64,000 nt of DNA from Brachyspira hampsonii (GCF_002214805.1 NZ_CP019914.1:2852001-2916000), one strand, 5' to 3'; shown: positions 51,866 to 60,907, numbered from the stretch's first letter. Translations and numbers: made by a program. Notes: a model not told the origin generated them from the sequence alone.

Positions 51866-52999
51866 TTATTTCTGCATATATTCTATGACTGCTGAGCCGT
51901 CTTGTCCTTTTTCTCCATTAGCAACAACACCATTGCTGTTACTATTAGTACCTCCATTTCCTCCAGCACCAACTATTATTTTTATTTTACTTGCCGTACC
52001 AAGCATAGCTCTTGTAATATCTACTATAGCAGCACTTCCGCTGCCTCCTCCTCCTGAACTATAACCATTTATAGAACCATTGCCTCCATTTCCACCGCTT
52101 GCCAAAGTAGTATTATTGCTGAATACTGCACCTGTATTTGGATTCTTTTCATCATATCTTGTAGTAGTTCCATTATTTCCATTGATTAATTTACCTTGTC
52201 CGCTTGGAACACCTCCTTTTCCTCCATTAAAAGTTATAGTACCTGTCTTTATAGCTATTTGACCTCCTTGACATGTTGTAATAACTTTATCATTTATTAA
52301 GATTTGAGAGTTACCGCCTGCTGTTGGTTCTGTTCCAACTGTATCTAATAAACCATAATAACCTCCTGCACCGCCTGAACATATATGAACTGTAATACTA
52401 TTAACATCACTTGGAAAATTAAACTCATGAGTACCAACACCAAAGCTCACTGTTTTTCTTTTTAGTGTCTGACCTTTTCTTCCTATATCATTAATATTCC
52501 AATATTTCTTTTCTACATATCCGCCTAAATTAGCATCATATTTCATTGATATTCTTAGATATTTTTCTGAACATCTTCTTTGAGAATCCAAATTATAAAA
52601 TCCTCTGTTCTCATAATCATAAGTAGGAAATCCATTGCCGACTGTTTCACTATATCCGCCTGCTATTTCTGCTCTTAAATAATCATTGTCTTTATTATTA
52701 GAATCTCTTACTATAACAAGTTTAATAAATCTTAAATCCTGCTTAATTACGCCGCCGCTGCTAATATTATCAGTCAATTTTATGGTTTGATTTGTTTCAA
52801 ATAATCTGCCTTCAAACTCGCAAATACTTCCTGCTAAAATATCTGGAAGTTCTCTGTCTGTATCACTCCAATGATTTAATTTTATACCGTCAAAAGCAGT
52901 ATGAAGCATACGCATTTTCTGCATAATAATATTCTGCTGTCTATAGCTATCTAATAAATTAGTTGGATTTTCTACTGGTTCTTTAATTACATTAAACAT
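51866..52999 (-). CDS. Glycine-rich tail tip/adhesin protein
   Basis: 377 residues, GAGG before the ATG. The N-terminal ~130 residues ('LLDSYRQQNIIMQKMRMLHT', 'AFDGIKLNHWSD', 'AGSICEFEGRLFETN') are paralogous to the neighbouring 151-residue protein. The C-terminal ~170 residues are glycine-rich ('GGKGGVPSGQGKLINGNNG', 'SSGGGGSGSAAIVDITRAML', 'VGAGGNGG'), like the polyglycine-sandwich tips of T-even gp38-type adhesins and glycine-rich collar proteins. This suggests a receptor-binding role. The function is inferred from composition and position. Confidence 0.65.
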   Translation of the reverse strand: MFNVIKEPVENPTNLLDSYRQQNIIMQKMRMLHTAFDGIKLNHWSDTDRELPDILAGSICEFEGRLFETNQTIKLTDNISSGGVIKQDLRFIKLVIVRDSNNKDNDYLRAEIAGGYSETVGNGFPTYDYENRGFYNLDSQRRCSEKYLRISMKYDANLGGYVEKKYWNINDIGRKGQTLKRKTVSFGVGTHEFNFPSDVNSITVHICSGGAGGYYGLLDTVGTEPTAGGNSQILINDKVITTCQGGQIAIKTGTITFNGGKGGVPSGQGKLINGNNGTTTRYDEKNPNTGAVFSNNTTLASGGNGGNGSINGYSSGGGGSGSAAIVDITRAMLGTASKIKIIVGAGGNGGTNSNSNGVVANGEKGQDGSAVIEYMQK

Positions 53000-53126
53000 T
53001 AATATACCTCATTATTGTTATATTCGCCTCGCCTTATTGGAGTGAATAAGTAAAACTTATTAACTGGCTCGGCTCATATTATTTAATTCTATTATTCAAG
53101 AATTAAACTAATAATAATCTGATTTT

Positions 53127-53582
53127 TTAATACACTTCATTATTATAATTGTCTAAATAATATCCATTATATCTATTGCCGTCATAATACATATAGTAAG
53201 CTATATATTTATATATCTCTCCATTAACTTCTTTATAAAATCCGCCAAGCTCTTCATTATAAAAACAATCAAGATTTGTAACCAATTCTGCAATTAAGTT
53301 TTTGCCGTTATTGGATAGCTTTAATCTTATATATCTATTTCCTTCATCTGTGCTGTTATCAATAAGTTCTATATCCTCTTTATTTTCATATATGGAATTA
53401 CAAAACAAACAAATAGAGCCTTTCATTAAAGTAGGAGGATATATGTCTAAAAAATGATTAAGTTTAATTCCTTCAAAAGCTGTATATAAAAATCTAGTTT
53501 TCTTTAATAATTCATTTTGTTTTTTATATCCCTCTTCAATAGTAAGAGGTATGCAGGAAGGTTCATAAATAATCTCAAACAT
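53127..53582 (-). CDS. Phage tail protein, paralogue of the tip protein N-terminus
   Basis: 151 residues, GGGAG before the ATG, which overlaps the previous stop. 'KKTRFLYTAFEGIKLNHFLD' and 'MKGSICLFCNSIYENKEDIE' align with the N-terminal part of the 377-residue tip protein downstream, so one derives from duplication of the other. It lacks the glycine-rich domain. A tail-attachment module is likely. Confidence 0.6.
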   Translation of the reverse strand: MFEIIYEPSCIPLTIEEGYKKQNELLKKTRFLYTAFEGIKLNHFLDIYPPTLMKGSICLFCNSIYENKEDIELIDNSTDEGNRYIRLKLSNNGKNLIAELVTNLDCFYNEELGGFYKEVNGEIYKYIAYYMYYDGNRYNGYYLDNYNNEVY

Positions 53583-54424
53583 TATTTTATCTCCCTAAAC
53601 GTAAGCTCTGTAGAATACTGATATAAATCATTCTTTCCTTTCTTAAAAGTTATCTCTTCATTAGTACATACATAAAGTCCTGATTTCATATAGTATTTTA
53701 CGCCTGTACACCTTTGGTGAGGATAACTAATTTTTGTTCTGCTTCCATATCTTGCTTTACCATATTTACTATAATTATATATACCAAGTCCGCTTTCCGT
53801 ATTTGGCATTATAGTTTCTTCAATCCACACTTGAAGTACAAAAGGTTCAAAATTATTTTCATTAAAAAAGTTAATGATTTTTTCTCTGTCAGCATTAGTC
53901 AAATACGGAAAAGATACTTTCCAAGTATCATAACTTTTGATAGGAAGCCTCCTGCAAAAATAATGACCGCTTTGAGAAAAATACTGTTCATGTGTATAAT
54001 TTACAGTATGCGTTTTGGTTTTATCATGAGGAGGAAAATCTACTGCTTCTCCTATAATAAAATATCCGCATTCTATAATATTACCGTCTGCTTTCTTATT
54101 AAAAGTTATTTTTATTCTTGTAAACTCAATAGGAGCTATATTATAAACTCCATAACTATTTTTTATATAAACATCATAATAAATAAAATTGCCGTATATA
54201 TCTTCTATTTCTATACTCATATTTTTTATATTGGTATTAAAAATAGCAAAACAGTTTATAGTACCTTTTCCATCTAAAAATAAACTTGCCTCTTCTTCAC
54301 TTTTAAATCTTCCAACTTCCAGAGTTTGATAATTAAATATATTAGAAATAGGAAAAAAATCATCTTCGCCTCCAGATACAATATACGGAAATAGATTAAA
54401 TATGTTATTACATAATAATCTCAT
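53582..54424 (-). CDS. Distal tail-like protein
   Basis: 280 residues, GAGG before the ATG, which overlaps the end of the tape-measure gene. Beta-rich, with a second half containing 'WKVSFPYLTNADREKIINFF' and 'FEPFVLQVWIEE', the layout of siphophage distal tail proteins. Position directly after the tape measure supports this. No firm family match by eye. Confidence 0.6.
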   Translation of the reverse strand: MRLLCNNIFNLFPYIVSGGEDDFFPISNIFNYQTLEVGRFKSEEEASLFLDGKGTINCFAIFNTNIKNMSIEIEDIYGNFIYYDVYIKNSYGVYNIAPIEFTRIKITFNKKADGNIIECGYFIIGEAVDFPPHDKTKTHTVNYTHEQYFSQSGHYFCRRLPIKSYDTWKVSFPYLTNADREKIINFFNENNFEPFVLQVWIEETIMPNTESGLGIYNYSKYGKARYGSRTKISYPHQRCTGVKYYMKSGLYVCTNEEITFKKGKNDLYQYSTELTFREIK

Positions 54425-57400
54425 AATATACCTCTCTGGCTGACAACTTTTACACCTCGTTTGCTTAAATTAAGCATAGTGCTTGCAACTATCTTGCCGT
54501 CAAGCATTAAATAAACAGGCTGATTGAATATAGTTTCTGATGTATTAGTATCAACAGAATAACTACCATCTTCACCTTTGCTTGCTTCAAAAATCTGACT
54601 TCCTATTTTTGAAAGTATTCTATCTTCAAGAGGTATAACCGCTTCATCGCTTGCCCCCTCTCCGATTACAGCATTAATTCCTCCGTTTCTTCTCTCTACA
54701 AGTCCGCCTTTTGCCAAGTATTTAGGTTCACTCGGTTTAGCTTGGGATAATTTTACCAAGTTAACAGAGCCTGCTGCTATAATTCCAAGTAAAGTCGCAT
54801 AAGCTGCTATATTGGCAGGGAAAGGAACCGCCATTGATGAGGCTAAAGCACTTATGGCTGCCTGTGCCATAGAAGCTGACGCCTGAACTAAAGACATTTT
54901 CCAGCTTTCCGTTTGCGAATTATATTCTAGCTTCATCTTCTCATTATTATAGTTTTTCTCTACTTCCATCTGCTTAGCTTTGGCTTCTTCTTCTATTTGT
55001 ATTTTAGCTAGTTCTTTTTGTTTCTCTTCAAGCTCTGCTTTTATTCTTTCCTGTTCATAAAGTCCTAAAGCAACTTTTTGCCTATTCTGTAATTGTTTTA
55101 TTTCATTTAATAAACTCTGCTTTTGCGAGTCCTCCATTATTCCTATAGCTTCAAGCCTTGCATTTTTTTCTTCTTCTATCGCTTCTAATGCTGCCTCTTT
55201 TCTCTCCTCATTTTTTTCTATTTCAAGCTCTATAGCCTGTATTTGCATTTCCTGTATAGCAGAATAGAAATCACTTGTATAACCTATAGTGTCATTAAGC
55301 ATTTGAAGCCAATTCGCACTAAAATAATCTGAAAAACTTTGAGTAGGTGTTTTCCAAAGTTCGCCGAACTTCTCTTTTAATATTTCTACCTGTTCAGTTG
55401 TAAGTTCTAATTCATTGGTTATGCTTTCTATTCCGCTTCTTACTATTTCACTTTTCTGTCCCTGTTGTTCAGCTTCACTTACTTTATCGCCGAACTCCTC
55501 AGCAACAGAAACGCCTCTTTCATAAGCGGATATACTATTTTCTATTTCTTTTACTAATTCAGAAAATCTGTCAGTTGTTATTCCTTCTAATGCATAGCCG
55601 TAATTATCACTTAAATATTTTATTTGATTAGCATTTAAGTTTAGTACCGTACTCATTTCTGTGAGTATAGCACCTACTTTGTCTTTTTTAGCTTCTAAAG
55701 CCTCAGCATCGCTGATTTCAGCTCCCATATTACGAAGGTTGCTTACTCTGCGATTTTCCTCTGCCTCTGCTTTTTTTAGTAAAGCTAAATAATCTTTATA
55801 AGTTTTTGTTTTATCTTTAGTAGACGCAGATAAATTATTATTCGCTTCTATTTCTTTATCTGTTATACTAATGCCGTCTATTGAAAGAGCTTTTCTTTCT
55901 CTAATATTTGTATTTAATCTAGTAATCTCAGCATTTAATGCCTTCTGCTTAGACTCCCATTTCTCTACTTCTTTTCTAGCTTCTTCTAATAACTCTGGAC
56001 GAACTGCATGTGCACCATCTAATGCATTTAAATCCTGATATATTCCTTTCTTATAATATTCTTCTGCTTTTTTTAACTCTTCTTTTACTTTGTTATGATT
56101 TTCAATTGCTCTAGCTAGTTTTTCAGCTTCCTCTGAAGTCATGAAATCTTCATCTTTAGCTTTTCTAGCATCTATAACACTGTAAGCATCAAGCATTTTT
56201 GTTTTTAAGTTTGGAAATAATGAAGTAAGTTCTTCTGTTAATTCATTTAATCTTTTTGTTTCCTCTGCATCAAGATTTTTTGCTTTTGCTAAATTGTTAT
56301 ATTCTCTAAATAGTAAAGCTATATTATCAGCTTCTCTATTTAATCCCATCAAATCAGATGTATCTGTAGTAGAATTATCATAAAGTTCTTTTTTTAATTT
56401 TCTTATTTCTTGCCCTGTCTTATAAGCATTTACTGCCAATGCTGCAAGACCTGCACTAACTGCTGTAACAATTCCAATAGGAGTAGCAACCATTACTGTA
56501 TTTAATGCTTTCCAAGCTGTGCTTAATGCCTGAATAGAACTTGCTGATGTCTTTAATACATTTACAGCATTTTTAAAATCTGATATAGTTTTCTTAGCTT
56601 CTGTTATTCCTTTTGAAAGTCCTACTATACCTTTTAAAGCTGGACCAAAGCCTGCTGCTAAAGCAACAAAGCCTACACTTACAGCCTGCAAAGGTGCTGG
56701 TAAGTCGCTGAATGTTTTTATTAAAGATATAATAGTAAGAATCATTTTTTCAGCGAGAGGTACTATTTTATCTTGCATAACAGGAAGTAAATCTTCATTA
56801 AGGGCAGGAAGTAAACTATTTCCAAGCTCTACTACTAAAGCACTAAGCTCAGCTTTTATTTTCTCAAACTGTCTTGCTGGACCGTCATCTATTTTTTTGA
56901 ATGCCTCAGATGTAGCTCCTGCTGAATTATTCATCTGATCTAAAGCATCTTTAAACTTATCTGCATTCTTTCCAGATAAAGCTAAACCAGCATTTGCTGC
57001 CTCAACACTGCTGAACATACTAGAAATATCTTTTCCGCTTTTATCAGCTTTTTCTGCAAGCATTTGAAGAGCTTCCTGTAAAGTTCCTCCTTGCTCTATA
57101 AACTCTTTAAAGCTTTTTCCTGCTATTTCTCTAAATGCTATATCTGTAATACTTCCTTCTTTATTAAGTTCTACTAAAGCCTGACGAATCTGTGTTGTTG
57201 CAACAGAGGTAGGAGTACCCTGTGCAGTCATTACAGCAATAGCAGCTCCTATATCTTCAAACTTCACTCCTAAAGCTGAAGCGGTAGGAATAACATTAAA
57301 TAAATATTGAGATAACTGAGTAAAGTCTGTTTTTCCTAGCTTCAGTGTTTGAAACATTATGTCTGAAGCTCTATTAGCATTAAGAACTTCTGTGCCATAA

Positions 57401-57879
57401 GCATTAGTAACAGAAGTAAGTCCGTCAACTGAAGTTTCTAATTCAGCAACACCTGCGATAGCAGCTTCGCCTGCAGTTTTTAAGAACTCAAATACATTTT
57501 CTCTAGGAACTCCTGCAGAAAGTGATTGATATAAAGCAGGTACTACTTCTTCAGGAACTTTTCCAAGTTCTTTAGAAAAAGCCAAAGTTTCCTGCTTTAA
57601 AGATTCAAAACCTTCATTGCTTAATTTAGGAAGAAGCGTAAGAACTTCACGCATTCCATTATCAAAATCAGTAGCTTTTTTAGTAGCTAATGCAAAAGCT
57701 GTTGTTCCTGCCGCTATTGGAACAGTTAAACTTTTAGTAGCTAAAGAACCGAACTTGTCAAAAGATTTTCCTATTTTATCAAAGCCTTTTTCTAAGTCGG
57801 TTGTTTTATCTTTAAGTTTTCCAAATGCCTCAATAGCTTGGGAAGCATCTGCATATATACTAACATTTAAGCTGCTCAT
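54421..57879 (-). CDS. Tail tape measure protein (TP901 type)
   Basis: 1152 residues. 'GKVPEEVVPALYQSLSAGVP' and 'VDGLTSVTNAYGTEV' followed by 'GVKFEDIGAAIAVMTAQGTP' are the TP901 core. A hydrophobic stretch near residues 395-410 and ~465-480 and long coiled coils (~600-680, ~880-970) are typical; the last ~200 residues contain 'ASMAQAAISALASSMAVPFP'. The protein sets tail length and helps DNA delivery. It follows the frameshifted chaperone gene by four bases. Overlap with the next start suggests coupled translation. Confidence 0.93.
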   Translation of the reverse strand: MSSLNVSIYADASQAIEAFGKLKDKTTDLEKGFDKIGKSFDKFGSLATKSLTVPIAAGTTAFALATKKATDFDNGMREVLTLLPKLSNEGFESLKQETLAFSKELGKVPEEVVPALYQSLSAGVPRENVFEFLKTAGEAAIAGVAELETSVDGLTSVTNAYGTEVLNANRASDIMFQTLKLGKTDFTQLSQYLFNVIPTASALGVKFEDIGAAIAVMTAQGTPTSVATTQIRQALVELNKEGSITDIAFREIAGKSFKEFIEQGGTLQEALQMLAEKADKSGKDISSMFSSVEAANAGLALSGKNADKFKDALDQMNNSAGATSEAFKKIDDGPARQFEKIKAELSALVVELGNSLLPALNEDLLPVMQDKIVPLAEKMILTIISLIKTFSDLPAPLQAVSVGFVALAAGFGPALKGIVGLSKGITEAKKTISDFKNAVNVLKTSASSIQALSTAWKALNTVMVATPIGIVTAVSAGLAALAVNAYKTGQEIRKLKKELYDNSTTDTSDLMGLNREADNIALLFREYNNLAKAKNLDAEETKRLNELTEELTSLFPNLKTKMLDAYSVIDARKAKDEDFMTSEEAEKLARAIENHNKVKEELKKAEEYYKKGIYQDLNALDGAHAVRPELLEEARKEVEKWESKQKALNAEITRLNTNIRERKALSIDGISITDKEIEANNNLSASTKDKTKTYKDYLALLKKAEAEENRRVSNLRNMGAEISDAEALEAKKDKVGAILTEMSTVLNLNANQIKYLSDNYGYALEGITTDRFSELVKEIENSISAYERGVSVAEEFGDKVSEAEQQGQKSEIVRSGIESITNELELTTEQVEILKEKFGELWKTPTQSFSDYFSANWLQMLNDTIGYTSDFYSAIQEMQIQAIELEIEKNEERKEAALEAIEEEKNARLEAIGIMEDSQKQSLLNEIKQLQNRQKVALGLYEQERIKAELEEKQKELAKIQIEEEAKAKQMEVEKNYNNEKMKLEYNSQTESWKMSLVQASASMAQAAISALASSMAVPFPANIAAYATLLGIIAAGSVNLVKLSQAKPSEPKYLAKGGLVERRNGGINAVIGEGASDEAVIPLEDRILSKIGSQIFEASKGEDGSYSVDTNTSETIFNQPVYLMLDGKIVASTMLNLSKRGVKVVSQRGIL

Positions 57880-57883
57880 TTTT

Positions 57884-58171
57884 TTAATTATCCGTTATTA
57901 TTGTTTCTATTTCCCAAAGCCCTTGCTTTTCTCTTCTTATAGTTTTATTTCCCTGCTTTATTTCAGATGAAGAATTGTTTAATTTTGTTTCTTGACGACT
58001 GTCCGCCTGCGGTGCTTCTACTTCAATTATATAAGGCAAATTTAACGAAGCTGTATAATAGAGCAGAAGTCTTTGCAAACTCATCTCCATCATACAGTCT
58101 TCTGTCCACCCATAGCTATTAGCTAAATGTGCCAATAACTTTATTAATTCTATTTTTATTAGTTTTCTTTT
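57884..58171 (-). CDS. Tail assembly chaperone, frameshift extension (gpT-like)
   Basis: This frame has no plausible start of its own (a TTG at 58135 without ribosome site) but is open up to the A9 run in the 3' end of the preceding gene. A -1 shift on AAA AAA would give a 212-residue fusion, the G/GT arrangement of siphophages. The segment 'LAHLANSYGWTEDCMMEMSL' followed by 'QRLLLYY' resembles the T-part of such chaperones, which recruit the tape measure. It contains one GC-rich insert (57994-58015) giving 'APQADSRQE'. Confidence 0.8.
   Translation of the reverse strand, partial: KRKLIKIELIKLLAHLANSYGWTEDCMMEMSLQRLLLYYTASLNLPYIIEVEAPQADSRQETKLNNSSSEIKQGNKTIRREKQGLWEIETIITDN
57994..58015 (-). 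repeat. GC-rich insert copy in the chaperone gene
   Basis: Minus-strand GCACCGCAGGCGGACAGTCG followed by TC, encoding 'APQADSR'. It is the best match to the copies in the 721-residue tail gene 6-8 kb away. Confidence 0.75.
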
Positions 58172-58521
58172 TTTTTATTTTTTGTATCAGCCTCTTTTGT
58201 TTCTTTTGAATCAGCACCTGCATGAAGATAAGACTCAAATACCATATTCATCAATTTTAATAATTGATCATAATTAAAATCTTCTGATATTTTTTCTTTA
58301 TCTACATTCGCATTTTGTTTTTGTATGAGAGGAATGACTATTTCATCAATCAATATTTCAGGATCAATATCTTCACCATTTTTCAAGCCCTTAAAATAAT
58401 TATTTACTTTAAGGGCTAATTTAAGAGGTATATCATTAACATCTATTTTATAATCTCCAAGCTTTGCGTAAACAGCTCTCTTTTTACTAAACTCTTCTAA
58501 ATCTGTAATTACTATGTCCAT
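58159..58521 (-). CDS. Tail assembly chaperone (gpG-like)
   Basis: 120 residues, GGAG before the ATG. It lies between the major tail protein and the tape measure, the constant position of the chaperone G gene. Helical, ending in a Lys-rich tail encoded by an A9 run (58168-58176) eight bases before two stop codons. The A-run gives consecutive Lys codons suited to -1 slippage into the downstream frame. Confidence 0.8.
   Translation of the reverse strand: MDIVITDLEEFSKKRAVYAKLGDYKIDVNDIPLKLALKVNNYFKGLKNGEDIDPEILIDEIVIPLIQKQNANVDKEKISEDFNYDQLLKLMNMVFESYLHAGADSKETKEADTKNKKKEN
58168..58176 (-). promoter_or_regulatory. Probable -1 frameshift site (A9)
   Basis: Zero-frame codons are AAT AAA AAA AAA GAA AAC TAA. 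The heptamer A AAA AAA and also A AAA AAG lie in the correct phase for simultaneous tRNA slippage. Slippage joins the two chaperone frames. Confidence 0.8.
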
Positions 58522-58538
58522 AGTTTTACTCCAATATT

Positions 58539-59669
58539 TTAATTAGCTGCTTGTATATTAATAGATATATCTTTAGTAATATCTTCACTGCCTGCTTTTT
58601 TAGCTGTGATTTTTAATGTAGCTGTACCTTCTGCCTTTCCTGTGATAGTGAAAGTTTTAGTTTCAGCTTCATAGCTTACATCAAAAAACTGCTGGTCTGG
58701 AGGCTCTACTGTATGTGTTATCTCGTCAGCATTTGATGTTAATACTACAGTATCATTTCCATCTGCTCTTATATCTACATTTGGTTTATCGCTTTCTAAA
58801 GTTAATGGAACATTAGGTTCACTTTCGGTATCTGATGTTTCCTCTTCTGTATCTTTTATTTCCTCTTCATCTTTACCTACAGATTGTTCATCTTCATACC
58901 ATGCAAGCTGCTCTCCGCTTTGCTGATTGCCTGCTAAAGTTGCTGAAAAACTCAATTTTCCTACTAACACATCCTGTGCTTTATCAGAAGGGAAACTAAA
59001 CTCTAAGCCGCCTGCTATTGAAGCCTGTGGTAAATATATTCTTAATTCTTTACCCTCAGCATTAGTATTAACTATCATTATGCATTTAGGTTTTATTGTA
59101 GAACTTTTTCCTCCTGTTGCCATGCGTACCATTTTAGGCATAGTTCTAGTATATGTAATAATTAAGGTATCTGTGCTAGGAGATACAGCCGAAGGGCTGC
59201 TATCTGTAATTTTTATTCCGCTAGTTCCTATTTTTTCGTAGCTTGATTCTTCTATGAGAATATTTCCCATAGAGTTTTTCTTTTCTACTTTAGTTATTGT
59301 TACTTCGCTTCCGTCTGCATTCCTAAATGGAACTTTTATTTCTTCACCTCTTTTATATGTATCTGATTCTACCATGTACTGTTTTGTAACTTCTGTTTTA
59401 CCATCATAGCTGTCTATATTATCTATACCGCCTCTTGCCTCAGCATAGTTTTTGAAATTAATTTCTAAACTGTCAAGAGTTAATTCCATTTTATGTTCTG
59501 TCACTAAAGTAGCTATAGTTCCTGCATTGTCGCTTTCTATATCTGATGTAGTTATAGTTTCTTTTACAGCAATATTGCGTCCTGCTCCTATATTTATAAG
59601 TTTATCAAATCTATCTCCTATCAAAACTTTAGCACTTCCGTATCTTATTGTTTTTTTTTTCTTGCACAC
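58539..59669 (-). CDS. Major tail protein with C-terminal Ig-like domain
   Basis: 376 residues in the frame given. 'SAKVLIGDRFDKLINIGAGR' and 'ITTSDIESDNAGTIATLVTE' begin a tail-tube domain, and the last ~90 residues ('VPLTLESDKPNVDIRADGND', 'GKAEGTATLKITAKKAG') form a Big_2-type immunoglobulin-like domain after an acidic linker, as on decorated siphophage tails. The frame's only start is a GTG without a ribosome site; an ideal AAGGAG-ATG at 59682 is out of frame because of A10 at 59651-59660. With nine A's the protein would start 'MSQTSVQEKKTIRYGS'. Confidence 0.75.
   Translation of the reverse strand: MCKKKKTIRYGSAKVLIGDRFDKLINIGAGRNIAVKETITTSDIESDNAGTIATLVTEHKMELTLDSLEINFKNYAEARGGIDNIDSYDGKTEVTKQYMVESDTYKRGEEIKVPFRNADGSEVTITKVEKKNSMGNILIEESSYEKIGTSGIKITDSSPSAVSPSTDTLIITYTRTMPKMVRMATGGKSSTIKPKCIMIVNTNAEGKELRIYLPQASIAGGLEFSFPSDKAQDVLVGKLSFSATLAGNQQSGEQLAWYEDEQSVGKDEEEIKDTEEETSDTESEPNVPLTLESDKPNVDIRADGNDTVVLTSNADEITHTVEPPDQQFFDVSYEAETKTFTITGKAEGTATLKITAKKAGSEDITKDISINIQAAN
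59651..59660 (-). other. A10 homopolymer after the best start of the major tail gene
   Basis: Ten A's on the minus strand separate the ATG with a good ribosome site (59682) from the tail protein frame by one base. As written, the ATG frame ends after 17 codons. It is a candidate for transcriptional slippage, phase variation or a sequencing error. Confidence 0.8.
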
Positions 59670-59710
59670 TTGTTTGACTCATAATATCTCCTTATTGTTA
59701 TTATGCTAGA

Positions 59711-60082
59711 TTAATATTTATATAATATTTCTATTATTGTCATTGTCTGATATGCATTATCTATACGAGAATGGCTTTCATTGCTTATATCACAGCCGCA
59801 TATCTCAATATTATCTATCTTTTTTTTCAAACTATTAAAATACTTACCTATTTTTTTCTGAAGAGTTAATGCATGTTCTAAACTTGTAGAATAAACACTA
59901 ACTTGATAAATATCTCTTGAATATTCAAACTCATATTTAGGATTTGAACTTTGAAGAGAATAAACTATATAGCTTTTATCATTATCTACATTGCTGTCCT
60001 CAACAAAATCCAAATAAACACCTGCCGTTTTTTTATCTTCTTGAGTAAGACTTTTTAATAATTGATAAATTACTCTATGCAT
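59711..60082 (-). CDS. Tail terminator-like phage protein
   Basis: 123 residues, AGAG before the ATG. Strands 'YIVYSLQSSNPKYEFEYSRD' and 'IYQVSVYSTSLEHALTLQKK' resemble the small alpha-beta fold of tail terminator/completion proteins (DUF3168-like). Its place between gp10-like and major tail genes agrees. Family by pattern and order only. Confidence 0.6.
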   Translation of the reverse strand: MHRVIYQLLKSLTQEDKKTAGVYLDFVEDSNVDNDKSYIVYSLQSSNPKYEFEYSRDIYQVSVYSTSLEHALTLQKKIGKYFNSLKKKIDNIEICGCDISNESHSRIDNAYQTMTIIEILYKY

Positions 60083-60093
60083 ATTTATAAACT

Positions 60094-60552
60094 CTATTTA
60101 TTATTAGCTTTTTGTATTACTATATTCAAAGCACTTTTGACTGCCTCTTCTATATTCTCTCTGTTTGATTCAAATAGAGGTATTAACAAAGGCACTTCAT
60201 TTTTATATTTATTTCCATATTCATTAAAAAAAGCATAATACCTATCGCCTTGTTCTTTATACCATTTTATTTTATTTTTCTCAGGTGCTGTGCCTCTTTT
60301 TCCGCTAATTGTAGTAATCTTAACATTGCTTTCAGTATTACTCTTTTTGTTTATTCTTGTTTCTTTTACAGTAAAATATTTATCAAAAGTCCAGCCTCTG
60401 CTTTTTGCTTTTGCATTAGCTTCTTTTGCTATTCTTCTAGCTTCTTTTAATGAGGCTTTTTTTACTTCATTCTTAAAATCAATTCCTAACTCTTCTAAAG
60501 TTTTCCTGAACTCATCAAACCCTGTAAGAGTTACTTTATTTTTTTCAGACAT
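60094..60552 (-). CDS. HK97 gp10-like head-tail protein
   Basis: 152 residues, GAGAG before the ATG. 'VTLTGFDEFRKTLEELG' at the N-terminus, a Lys/Ala-rich helix and 'WYKEQGDRYYAFFNEYGN' are as in the HK97 gp10 family, which works at the neck or tail. Overall length is typical. Confidence 0.8.
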   Translation of the reverse strand: MSEKNKVTLTGFDEFRKTLEELGIDFKNEVKKASLKEARRIAKEANAKAKSRGWTFDKYFTVKETRINKKSNTESNVKITTISGKRGTAPEKNKIKWYKEQGDRYYAFFNEYGNKYKNEVPLLIPLFESNRENIEEAVKSALNIVIQKANNK

Positions 60553-60553
60553 A

Positions 60554-60907
60554 TTACTCTCTATTGTCAGCTTTTTTATTATTTACTAATTTCTTTATTG
60601 TAAATATGCATTCTATATTTTTATATGAAACATTTTCCATATTAATGACTTCATAGATATCATTTTCACGGTTTATTTTGGCCATCATTCCTTTGGTATC
60701 AAACTCTTTGAAATAATGAGTATGTACTTTCAAAGTTCTTGTTAAATCTTTTCTTTTACCCTGCTGTATATCTTTATATGTTATATCTTCAATAGAGCAT
60801 TTTACTTTTCTTAATTCTATTAATTCATTACTTCCTGTTCCGTTTCCATTATCTATATACTTTGTTCTATAAAAAGTTATAGTATGAATTAATTTTCCAA
60901 CTTTCAT
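60554..60907 (-). CDS. Head closure (head-tail joining) protein
   Basis: 117 residues of the phage head-tail joining family (SPP1 gp16-like): 'VGKLIHTITFYRTKYIDNGN' at the N-terminus, a beta-barrel body with 'RTLKVHTHYFKEFDT', and 'KINRENDIYEVINMENV'. It overlaps the connector gene stop by four bases. Confidence 0.78.
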   Translation of the reverse strand: MKVGKLIHTITFYRTKYIDNGNGTGSNELIELRKVKCSIEDITYKDIQQGKRKDLTRTLKVHTHYFKEFDTKGMMAKINRENDIYEVINMENVSYKNIECIFTIKKLVNNKKADNRE

